64,000 bases of DNA from Silvimonas amylolytica (lineage in GTDB: Bacteria > Pseudomonadota > Gammaproteobacteria > Burkholderiales > Chitinibacteraceae): the NCBI RefSeq assembly GCF_014645555.1, contig NZ_BMLY01000002.1, positions 62,001-126,000 of the forward strand, in the 5' to 3' direction. Below are positions 18,924-26,333 of the stretch, piece by piece (the first letter of the stretch is position 1; each line of letters opens with the position of its first letter). A program made the translations under genes and the position numbers. The notes below the pieces were generated by a model. That model was not told where the DNA came from and searched no databases. It worked only from the letters and a program-made list of their open reading frames with translations.

Positions 18924-20399
18924 TCAAACTGCAGACGCGGCCGCAGGTAGTTTGTTGCCGACGCGGCCACGACGCAGAAAACGACCGGCGCGGCGGCCGG
19001 TGGGTTGTTTGTCGGTCGCGGACAGCACGCCGTTGACCCACACTGCCGCAATGCCTTCTGCAGCTTGTTGCGGGTCAGTAAAGGTCGCCAGGTCACGCAC
19101 GGTTTCCGGGTCAAACAGGACGAGGTCGGCCCAGTAACCTTCACGGATAAAACCGCGCTCAGCCAAGCCAAACCGCTCGGCAGACAGGCCCGTCATTTTG
19201 TGCACGGCTTCGGGCAGCTCAAACAACTGTTGTTCGCGGCAGTAATAGCCCAGCACGCGCGGAAACGCGCCCCACAGGCGCGGGTGCGGCATGGGGTCGT
19301 TGGGCAAACCGTCAGAACCCACGGCAGTCGCCGGGTGTTTGAGGACATTGCGCACGTCGGCTTCGCTCATGCAGTGGTAAACCGCACCCGCCGGCTGCAG
19401 ACGTTTTGCGGCCTCAAGCTGCGGCACACGCCATTCAGCGGCGATCTCTGCCAGGAGCTTGCCACCCATGGCCGGATGCGGTTCGGACCAGGTGACCAGA
19501 ATGTCGATCTCTTCCGTCACTTGTTTGAGATCCAGCGTGGATGAGCTGGCGGTGTAGGGGTAGCAATCGCAACCGACAACTTGTTCTTTGCGGGCGGCAT
19601 CCAGTGCTTTGAGTACATCCACCGTACGGCCCCAGTTCTCGACGCCAGCACATTTCAGGTGAGAGATCACCACCGGCACACGAGCGTGTTTGCCAGTCTG
19701 AAAGGCTTCGTCCATGGCATCCAGAATGCCGGCGAATTCACTGCGCAGGTGCGTGGTGTAAATACCGCCGGCCTCAGCGAGGGGCTCAGCCAGCGCCAGC
19801 ACTTCTTGTGTGCTGGCAGAAAAAGCATTGGCATACGCCAGCCCGGTGGAAAGGCCCAGCGCACCGTAGTCCAGCGCTTCAGCCAGTTGCGCGCGCATGG
19901 CGGCAATTTCTTTGGCTGTGGCAGCGCGGTCCAGCGTATCCATCTGGTTCTGTCGCAATGCGGTGTGGCCAATCAACGCAGCAACATTGACAGACGGGCT
20001 GGCGGTATTCACGGCATCGGCATACGCACCAAAGGTGGGGTACTGGAATGCCTCTGCCGTACCCAGCAGGTTCATGGGGTCAGGGGGATCACCCTTGAGC
20101 GTGACCGGCGAGGCGCTGATGCCGCAATTACCCACAATCACGGTCGTAATGCCCTGAGAGAGCTTGGGCCACATTTGCGGCTGACGAATGACATTGGTGT
20201 CGTCGTGGGTGTGGACATCGATAAAGCCTGGGCTGAGCACTTTGCCATTGGCGTCGATGACTTCAACAGCCGTCCAGGCTTGCAAATCACCTATCGCGGC
20301 AATGCGGCCACGCGTGACGGCGACATCGCCACTGTGGGCGGGTGCACCACTGCCATCAATGATGCGGGCATTACGGATTAACAGATCACATTGCGACAT
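18924..20399 (-). CDS. N-acyl-D-amino-acid deacylase (D-aminoacylase)
   Basis: A 491-residue amidohydrolase that releases free D-amino acids from N-acyl-D-amino acids. Metal and catalytic residues are visible: H63 and H65 in DVHTHDD, C92 in VGNCGIS, H217 in TTHLRSE, H247 in ISHLK and D363 in AVGSDGLPND. This is the pattern of zinc D-aminoacylases, where the Cys is a metal ligand. No signal peptide, so cytoplasmic. It sits directly downstream of the RpiR regulator and upstream of ridA, in a run that looks like one operon. Confidence 0.93.
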   Translation of the reverse strand: MSQCDLLIRNARIIDGSGAPAHSGDVAVTRGRIAAIGDLQAWTAVEVIDANGKVLSPGFIDVHTHDDTNVIRQPQMWPKLSQGITTVIVGNCGISASPVTLKGDPPDPMNLLGTAEAFQYPTFGAYADAVNTASPSVNVAALIGHTALRQNQMDTLDRAATAKEIAAMRAQLAEALDYGALGLSTGLAYANAFSASTQEVLALAEPLAEAGGIYTTHLRSEFAGILDAMDEAFQTGKHARVPVVISHLKCAGVENWGRTVDVLKALDAARKEQVVGCDCYPYTASSSTLDLKQVTEEIDILVTWSEPHPAMGGKLLAEIAAEWRVPQLEAAKRLQPAGAVYHCMSEADVRNVLKHPATAVGSDGLPNDPMPHPRLWGAFPRVLGYYCREQQLFELPEAVHKMTGLSAERFGLAERGFIREGYWADLVLFDPETVRDLATFTDPQQAAEGIAAVWVNGVLSATDKQPTGRRAGRFLRRGRVGNKLPAAASAV

Positions 20400-20437
20400 G
20401 AGGTTGCTCCTCTATCCATTTGTGCTGCTGATACGGT

Positions 20438-21307
20438 TCAGTCGCCAAGCGGTTGGCGATCGCCGCCGCCCCGGCCGGTATCCAGCACATATTTAATCCG
20501 GCGCAGTAACTCTTGCGCTTGCGTGTGTTCGAGCATCGCCACTTCCGTGGCCAGGATGTCCAGCATCATCAGCATGGCGTAGCGTGAGCTGGACGGTTTA
20601 AAGACGAAGTCGGTTTCCATGATCTGGATGGGCAGCAAGTGGTCAGCCAACTTGGCCAGGGGCGAGCCCAACGCGGTGATGGCAATGATCTGCGCGCCGT
20701 ACTCGCGGGCAATCCGCACGCTGGTCAGCATCTCCGGTACCTGGCCGGTCACTGAAAACGCCAGCACCACTGCGCGCTGATCCATGGTCGCGGCTACGAC
20801 GCGCTGCAAGACTGCGTCTTGATACGTGCTGACTGGAATGCCAAAGCGCACCAGGCGGAAGCGGGCTTCATCCGCCGCCACCGTCGAGCCGCCACCCATA
20901 CCAAAGGCATAGACCATGCCGGCCTGCCGTACGGCCAGCGCGGCGCGCTTGACCACGTCCAGGTTCACCAGGGCCCGATTGGCCTGCAGCATGGCAACGA
21001 TGTCCTGGTACACCACATCAGCACTATCGGCCGGCGCATCCGGTCGCGGCTGCAAAAAGCGCGAGCCGATCGCCGCGGCCTGAGTCAGCCGGCGCTTCAG
21101 TTCACGCACATCCGTACAACCCAGTGCTTTGGCAAACCGGGTCACGCTGGCCTTGGAAACACCGGCCTCTTGTGCCAGCGTATCAATGCTGGCAGCGCCG
21201 GCCACTGATAAATCCGCCAGGATCCAGCGCGCGACTTTTTGCTCAGACAAGCTCAGCTGGTCGATACGCTCTGCAATACGCGTGACGATGTCGAACGAGG
21301 GTTCCAT
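20438..21307 (-). CDS. MurR/RpiR-family transcriptional regulator
   Basis: A 289-residue regulator with an N-terminal RpiR-type helix-turn-helix (residues about 1-77: LSLSEQKVARWILAD, ASIDTLAQEAGVSKASVTRFAKALGC) and a C-terminal SIS domain (about 120-250: YAFGMGGGSTVAADEARFRLVRFG, VLAFSVTGQVPEM). SIS domains of this family usually bind phosphosugars, but members beside D-amino-acid genes are also common. The ATG at 21307 (MEPSFDIVTRIAERI) is chosen; the frame is open much further upstream. It faces the divergent D-serine deaminase across about 120 bp bearing a wide dyad, and probably controls both directions. Confidence 0.9.
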   Translation of the reverse strand: MEPSFDIVTRIAERIDQLSLSEQKVARWILADLSVAGAASIDTLAQEAGVSKASVTRFAKALGCTDVRELKRRLTQAAAIGSRFLQPRPDAPADSADVVYQDIVAMLQANRALVNLDVVKRAALAVRQAGMVYAFGMGGGSTVAADEARFRLVRFGIPVSTYQDAVLQRVVAATMDQRAVVLAFSVTGQVPEMLTSVRIAREYGAQIIAITALGSPLAKLADHLLPIQIMETDFVFKPSSSRYAMLMMLDILATEVAMLEHTQAQELLRRIKYVLDTGRGGGDRQPLGD

Positions 21308-21346
21308 GTTTGCCGCTGATCCAGTGCGTTGTAGTTTGCGCTTGAC

Positions 21347-21381
21347 TGTTACTTTATAACAGATCAAATTCAGAAGTAACA
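21347..21381. promoter_or_regulatory. Candidate RpiR operator dyad
   Basis: Perfect 8-bp inverted repeat TGTTACTT-N19-AAGTAACA in the divergent region between the rpiR-type gene and the D-serine deaminase gene. The 27-bp centre spacing of the halves would suit a dimer of dimers. Which protein binds is inferred from location only. Confidence 0.5.
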
Positions 21382-21429
21382 CGATTTGCCTCAAACAGGC
21401 GCCACAACTCCAGACAAATGGTGATTTAA

Positions 21430-22701
21430 ATGGCTGATACAAAATACCAGACCGGTATGGTTGACCCGCTGAACAAAGGGATTGGCGCACTGACAGAACC
21501 CGTCGCCCCGATGGCAGCCGGTACATTGGGCTGGAACTTGCTGGATGAAGAACTCAGCCTACCCGCAGCCGTGCTGTACGAAGACTTGATTCAGCACAAC
21601 CTGACGTGGATGCAGCAATTTGTGACGGAGTACGGCGCCAGGCTGGCACCGCATGGCAAAACCACCATGGCCCCCAAACTGTTTGCCCGGCAGATCGAAG
21701 CGGGGGCATGGGGCATAACGCTTGCGACCGCACACCAGACCCGGGTGGCGTATGAACACGGTATTCGCCGCGTGCTGATGGCCAATCAGCTGGTAGGCCG
21801 GCGCAATATGGAAATCATCGCCGATTTGCTGCGTGATCCGGCATTCGAGTATTTCTGTCTGGTCGATTCAGCTGCTGGCGTCAATCTGCTGGGCGAGTTC
21901 TTTGCCAGCCGCGGCCAGACACTGCAAGTTTTGCTGGAACTGGGCGTGAACGGCGGCCGCACTGGCGTGCGTGACGCTGCCCAGCAGGCGGAAGTCCTCA
22001 CCGCCATTGCCCGCTGGCCTGATGCCATCAAGCTGGCCGGGGTTGAGGTGTATGAAGGCGTGCTCAAGGAAGAGACCGACATCCGCAGCTTTTTGCAGCG
22101 CGCGGTGACGGTGACGCATGAACTGGCGCAAGCGGGTTTGATCCGCCGCACACCCGCCGTACTCACCGGCGCGGGCTCTGCCTGGTACGACGTGGTCGCC
22201 GAAGAATTCAGCAAGGCGCAGATTGGCATGCCTTTGGATGTGGTGCTGCGCCCAGGCTGCTATCTCACGCACGATGTCGGCATCTATAAAGCGGCGCAAG
22301 CGCAAATCCAGACCCGCAATCCCATCGCCCGCAAGCTGCGCTCCAGCCTTAAACCGGCACTGCAACTGTGGGCCTGCGTGCAGTCCATTCCAGAACCAGA
22401 CAAAGCCATCATTGCCCTGGGGAAACGGGACGCGGCATTTGATGCTGGCTTACCCACGCCTGCGCAACTGTTCCGCCCTGGCAGCAGCAAGGCGCCCGCT
22501 GCTGTACCCGCACACTGGCAATTGACCGGCATGATGGATCAACACGCTTATCTACAGATTCAGCCCGGCGATGATGTCCAGGTGGGTGACCTTGTGGCGT
22601 TTGATATCTCTCACCCATGCCTGACCTTCGACAAGTGGCGGCATATCCCGGTACTGGATGCCGAATTCAACGTCATCGACGTGGTGCAGACCTTTTTCTG
22701 A
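21430..22701 (+). CDS. D-serine deaminase-like PLP enzyme (DSD1 type, zinc)
   Basis: A 423-residue fold-type III PLP enzyme. The Schiff-base lysine is K77 in APHGKTTMAPKLF, and the C-terminal HPC (H395, C397) matches the zinc-binding His-x-Cys of eukaryotic-type D-serine dehydratase. LLELGVNGGRTGVR and VLTGAGSAWYD are typical. It is expected to deaminate D-serine or related D-amino acids; low-specificity D-threonine aldolase is a related alternative. It is divergent from the rpiR-deacylase-ridA-ferredoxin run, giving a coherent D-amino-acid catabolic locus. Confidence 0.87.
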   Translation: MADTKYQTGMVDPLNKGIGALTEPVAPMAAGTLGWNLLDEELSLPAAVLYEDLIQHNLTWMQQFVTEYGARLAPHGKTTMAPKLFARQIEAGAWGITLATAHQTRVAYEHGIRRVLMANQLVGRRNMEIIADLLRDPAFEYFCLVDSAAGVNLLGEFFASRGQTLQVLLELGVNGGRTGVRDAAQQAEVLTAIARWPDAIKLAGVEVYEGVLKEETDIRSFLQRAVTVTHELAQAGLIRRTPAVLTGAGSAWYDVVAEEFSKAQIGMPLDVVLRPGCYLTHDVGIYKAAQAQIQTRNPIARKLRSSLKPALQLWACVQSIPEPDKAIIALGKRDAAFDAGLPTPAQLFRPGSSKAPAAVPAHWQLTGMMDQHAYLQIQPGDDVQVGDLVAFDISHPCLTFDKWRHIPVLDAEFNVIDVVQTFF

Positions 22702-22813
22702 TTTTCTTGTCAGCCAGATGACCCATGTCATCACCCGGCGCTTGCCCTGATGATGAATGTAGCGTTCATCAGGGCGACTACGGTTCTTCCCTGATACACG
22801 ACAAAAACTGTCG

Positions 22814-22829
22814 ATGTTAACGTTAACAT
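22814..22829. promoter_or_regulatory. GntR-type operator
   Basis: ATGTTAACGTTAACAT is a perfect palindrome and matches the ATGTTA-N4-TAACAT half-site arrangement I recall for E. coli GntR, the LacI-family gluconate repressor. It lies just upstream of the likely gntT promoter. No gntR gene is in the window, so the repressor would be encoded elsewhere. Confidence 0.65.
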
Positions 22830-22895
22830 AAGTCGTAAATCATGATGTTATAAGCAAGTCGCCCACCCGCTTTTTCGGGGCGGCGACAGGCCCGA

Positions 22896-22932
22896 CGGTG
22901 AAAGCGCATTGGAGTGCGCTACAAATTCACCG
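22896..22932 (+). promoter_or_regulatory. Structured element in the gntT leader
   Basis: A hairpin with the pairs CGGTGAA/TTCACCG and AGCGCA/TGCGCT, a TTGGAG loop and a five-base bulge ACAAA on the 3' side. It is not followed by a U tract, so it is not a plain terminator. A role in mRNA stability or leader control is possible. Confidence 0.35.
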
Positions 22933-23045
22933 GTAAAACGGCCTGGACCTAACTACAAAGCTTTTAAATGCGGCTCACCACCACAGGCATTATCGCCAGT
23001 GGAGTGGCAGCCGCCCCATAAGGCGAAACAGGAGTCGACTCGAAA

Positions 23046-24386
23046 ATGGTGCAGGGTAGCATGCTGCTGATCTACGCCCTGGTGGCGATTGTGGCGCTGA
23101 TCGTATTGATTGCGCGCTTCAAGATGAACCCGTTCATCACGCTGCTGGTGGTGTCATTTGTATTGGCAGTCTCGGCAGGCATGCCGATGACGACCATCGT
23201 CAAATCGTTTGAAACCGGCGTGGGTAACACGCTAGGGCACATTGCCCTTGTAATTGCGCTGGGTACCATGCTCGGCAAAATGATGGCCGAATCAGGCGGG
23301 GCCGAACGCATTGCACGCACGCTGATTGACTGGTTTGGCGAGAAAAACGTGCATTGGGCCATGGTCACCATTGGTTTGATTGTCGGCCTGCCCGTGTTCT
23401 TTGAAGTCGGCTTTGTATTGTTGATCCCGATCGCGTTCAACGTGGCCAAGCGCACCAATACCTCGATGGTGCTGGTGGGGATTTCGATGGTGGCCGGTTT
23501 GTCGGTCGTCCATGGCCTGATCCCGCCCCACCCGGCAGCATTGCTGGCGGTGACGGCGTATCACGCCGACATTGGCAAGACCATCCTCTACGCGCTGATC
23601 GTTGGCATCCCGACTGCTCTGCTGGCTGGCCCGGTGTTTGCCAAACAGATCAGCAAGTTCGTCAAACTGGATGGTGAAAACCCGATGATGAAGCAGTTCG
23701 CGCAAGAAAAAGAGCGTGATCTGCCAAGCTTCGCCGTGACGCTGGGCACCATTTTGCTGCCGGTCGTATTGATGCTGCTGGGTAGCTGGGCGGATGTGTT
23801 CTTTGCCAGCGGCAGCCTCGGTAACAACGTCCTCAAGCTGATCGGTAACTCGGTGATGGCCTTGTTGATTGCCACCCTGGTCAGTTTCTGGACGCTAGGC
23901 CTGGCACGTGGCTTCAATCGCGAGACCATCCTGAAGTTCAGCAACGAATGTCTGGCGCCAACCGCGACCATTACCCTGGTGGTGGGTGCCGGTGGTGGTT
24001 TTGGTCGCATCCTGATGGATAGCGGCGTGTCAAAGGTGGTGGTGGATATGGCCACCAGCGCGCATATCAGCCCGCTGCTGCTGGGCTGGATGGTCGCGGT
24101 GCTGATCCGCCTTGCCACGGGCTCTGCCACCGTCGCCATGACGACGGCCTGCGGGATCGTGGCACCGATTGCCGCGGCGGCCGGAGCACATGCCGAACTG
24201 ATGGTGCTGACGACAGGTGCGGGCTCGCTGATTTTCTCTCACGTCAACGACGGTGGCTTCTGGCTGGTGAAGGAATACTTCAACATGACCGTGCCCCAAA
24301 CGCTCAAGACCTGGTCGGTCTGTGAAACGATTATCTCGGTCGTGGCGCTGTTGCTGACGCTGGCGCTTTCCACAGTGGTAGCCTGA
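23046..24386 (+). CDS. gntT: Gluconate:H+ symporter (GntP family)
   Basis: A 446-residue permease with about 12-14 hydrophobic segments. The start RFKMNPFITLLVVSF, the central VFFEVGFVLLIPIAFNVAKR and VHGLIPPHPAALLAVT, and the ending SLIFSHVNDGGFWLVKEYFNMTV match gluconate permeases of the GntT group. The family also includes the D-serine permease DsdX. The D-serine deaminase gene next door makes that alternative worth keeping, but the SHVNDGGFWL ending and the gluconokinase downstream favour gluconate. The ATG at 23046 has AGGAG 11 bases upstream. A GC hairpin in the 70-bp gap to gntK may adjust the transcript ratio. Confidence 0.88.
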   Translation: MVQGSMLLIYALVAIVALIVLIARFKMNPFITLLVVSFVLAVSAGMPMTTIVKSFETGVGNTLGHIALVIALGTMLGKMMAESGGAERIARTLIDWFGEKNVHWAMVTIGLIVGLPVFFEVGFVLLIPIAFNVAKRTNTSMVLVGISMVAGLSVVHGLIPPHPAALLAVTAYHADIGKTILYALIVGIPTALLAGPVFAKQISKFVKLDGENPMMKQFAQEKERDLPSFAVTLGTILLPVVLMLLGSWADVFFASGSLGNNVLKLIGNSVMALLIATLVSFWTLGLARGFNRETILKFSNECLAPTATITLVVGAGGGFGRILMDSGVSKVVVDMATSAHISPLLLGWMVAVLIRLATGSATVAMTTACGIVAPIAAAAGAHAELMVLTTGAGSLIFSHVNDGGFWLVKEYFNMTVPQTLKTWSVCETIISVVALLLTLALSTVVA

Positions 24387-24456
24387 CGGTTATTTTTTGC
24401 AGTAAACGGCCCGCCGCCCATGCTGGCGGGTCGCGTATTTTCGCGGAGTACGTGGC

Positions 24457-24951
24457 ATGATTCTGATTTTGATGGGTGTATCGGGCAGCGGCAAAACCAC
24501 GGTGGGGCAGTTGCTGGCCAAAAAACTGGGCTGTGGTTTTTCAGATGCGGACGTGTTTCATAGCAAGTCCAATATCGAAAAAATGCACAACGGCATTCCG
24601 TTGACCGACGACGATCGCTGGCCATGGCTGGCATCCATCCGCGCGGCGATTGAAGACTACCGCCAGCGTGGAGTTACCCACGTGTTCACCTGCTCCGCTC
24701 TCAAGGAAATCTACCGCGAGAAGCTGGCCTACCCAGGCGAGGGTGACATCCATTTCGTGCTGTTGAACGGCACGGCAGACTTACTGCAGCAGCGCCTGGC
24801 ACAACGCAAAGGGCACTTCTTTGACCCGCATCTGCTGCAAAGCCAGATTGATATTCTGGAAATGCCAGACCACGCCATCGTGGTCGATATTGCCCCGCCG
24901 CCTGAAGAGATCGCCGATGAAGTTCTGCGCCAGTTGAACCCCGCAGGCTGA
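24457..24951 (+). CDS. gntK: Gluconokinase
   Basis: A 164-residue kinase that phosphorylates D-gluconate to 6-phosphogluconate. The P-loop GVSGSGKTT is at residues 7-15, followed by DADVFHSKSNIEKMHNGIPLTDDDRWPWL, the typical gluconate-binding region, and TCSALKEIYREKLAY and KGHFFDPHLLQSQ. Length is normal. It lies 70 bp after the permease gene and shares its control. Entner-Doudoroff genes edd and eda are not in the window. Confidence 0.95.
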   Translation: MILILMGVSGSGKTTVGQLLAKKLGCGFSDADVFHSKSNIEKMHNGIPLTDDDRWPWLASIRAAIEDYRQRGVTHVFTCSALKEIYREKLAYPGEGDIHFVLLNGTADLLQQRLAQRKGHFFDPHLLQSQIDILEMPDHAIVVDIAPPPEEIADEVLRQLNPAG

Positions 24952-25351
24952 TCCCGAATCCGCTAGCTAGCACCATCAACAAACCCGGCTGCACGCCGGG
25001 TTTGTTGTATTCATGTCATGGCAAGCCAGACAGACGGATGGTGTTCCAATCGCCGGTAAGCACCATGCCAGACAAGCAGTAAAGCCTTTAAATTCGCGAC
25101 TTTGCACTTCCCTTCCTTGCACGCCACCACCCGCTTTGCCCCGACATTGCCACACTTGTGCAACACAAGTATGGTTTGAAACACGCGCCCTGCCGGTTAC
25201 CCCTGTTGTGCTACCGCCCATCGTTTTGCTATCTGTAATGTAACTGGCATCATTGTCTGTCATGCCGGTGGCATGCATGGCGTCAGACTAAACGCCGTAT
25301 CAAACAAAACAAAACAACCCGCCACGTGGTACCACTCTGGAGGAAATGCGC
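24952..25351. other. Intergenic region between gntK and degV
   Basis: No gene seen. It begins with the gntK terminator (24977-25007). A dyad ACTTGTG-CAA-CACAAGT lies at 25154-25170 and could be an operator of degV or a small hairpin. The stretch just before degV is AT-richer, with repeated CAAAACAAAACAA, then GGAGGA as ribosome site. Confidence 0.45.
24977..25007 (+). terminator. Intrinsic terminator after gntK
   Basis: A 13-bp stem CAACAAACCCGGC/GCCGGGTTTGTTG with a TGCAC loop; the T-rich arm provides the U tract. Confidence 0.8.
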
Positions 25352-26299
25352 ATGCGTATCGGCATCGTCACCGATTCCTGCTGCGATCTGCCGCGCTCAT
25401 ATCTGGATGAGCATGGCATCGTCATCCTGCCCATCACCATTCAGGATTCCGAAGGCCAGACGTTTATCGACAACCGTGATACCGCAGCCACGCTCAAGTT
25501 CTACAAAGAGCGGCTGGAGAGCGGTAACGCGGGTTATGAATCTGCGCCCTACACGATCGAGGAAATCCGCAAGCTGTTCCTGGACAAGCTGGTGGTGGAG
25601 TTCGATTACGTGTTCTGCCTGACGGTGATGTCCAGCCGCAGCAAAATCCACGAAAACGCCAGCCAGGCGGCGCTCGGCATTCTTAACAGTTACAAACCGA
25701 TTCGCGAAAACGCCAATGTCACCGGGCCGTTCTCTCTGCGCGTGTTCGATACCAACAACCTGTTTACCGGCCAAGGGCTGATTGTGGGTGAAGTGGCACG
25801 CATGGCTGCAGCGGGCAAGTCGACGCTGGAAATCATTCGCCAGATCGAGCGTCTGCAAAAAACCACGCAAGCCTTCCTGATCCCGGAGAACCTGGGCCAG
25901 TTACGCACACAAGCCCGTCGCAAGGGCGACAAGAGCGTGGGGTTGATGTCGTACATGATGGGTTCTGCACTCGACATCAAACCCGTGATCCGCGGCTTTC
26001 AGGGCGATACCGAGCCCGTTGCACGCATCCGTGGTTTTGAAACCGGCGTACAAAAACTGTTTGATGTCGCGGTATCCCACATCGAAACCGGTCTGGATGC
26101 CCCGATCGTGACGGTCAGTTACGGTGGCGACCCGGCGCGTGTCGCGGCCCTGCCCGGCTTTGATCGCCTGCAAAAGGCAGCGCAACAACATGGCGTTGCG
26201 GTGATCGTGTCAGAGATGAGCCTGACCGCGGGTGTGAATATCGGGACTGGCGGGGTCTCTGTGGCTTTTGCTTCGCCGCGGGAAGCCACGCTGGACTAA
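25352..26299 (+). CDS. DegV-family fatty-acid-binding protein
   Basis: A 315-residue DegV-fold protein. The opening RIGIVTDSCCDLPRSYLDEHGIVILPI is the family signature; TVMSSRSKIHENASQAA and FDTNNLFTGQGLIVGEVARMA follow. In Gram-positive bacteria such proteins bind fatty acids for the FakA kinase; in proteobacteria the role is unclear and no FakA gene is near. GGAGGA lies seven bases before the ATG at 25352. The ATG at 25346 is too close to it. Convergent with the UshA-type gene, with a GCGTGCC/GGCACGC hairpin (26308-26326) between. Confidence 0.87.
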   Translation: MRIGIVTDSCCDLPRSYLDEHGIVILPITIQDSEGQTFIDNRDTAATLKFYKERLESGNAGYESAPYTIEEIRKLFLDKLVVEFDYVFCLTVMSSRSKIHENASQAALGILNSYKPIRENANVTGPFSLRVFDTNNLFTGQGLIVGEVARMAAAGKSTLEIIRQIERLQKTTQAFLIPENLGQLRTQARRKGDKSVGLMSYMMGSALDIKPVIRGFQGDTEPVARIRGFETGVQKLFDVAVSHIETGLDAPIVTVSYGGDPARVAALPGFDRLQKAAQQHGVAVIVSEMSLTAGVNIGTGGVSVAFASPREATLD

Positions 26300-26333
26300 G
26301 GTACCTGGCGTGCCTCTGCGGCACGCTACCACC

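Larger units (their letters stand above)
22702..23045. other. Leader and control region of gntT
   Basis: No gene seen. It holds a GntR-type palindrome (22814-22829), an extended -10-like TGTTATAAG at 22847-22854, a bulged hairpin (22896-22932), and the gntT ribosome site AGGAG (23030-23034) with a long 11-base spacer. If transcription starts near 22860, the untranslated leader is about 185 bases. Confidence 0.5.

Noticed and set aside
26308-26326. Hairpin GCGTGCC-TCTGC-GGCACGC between degV and the UshA-type gene considered as a terminator.
   Set aside because: There is no U tract on either strand, so I mention it only with degV and do not list it as a terminator.
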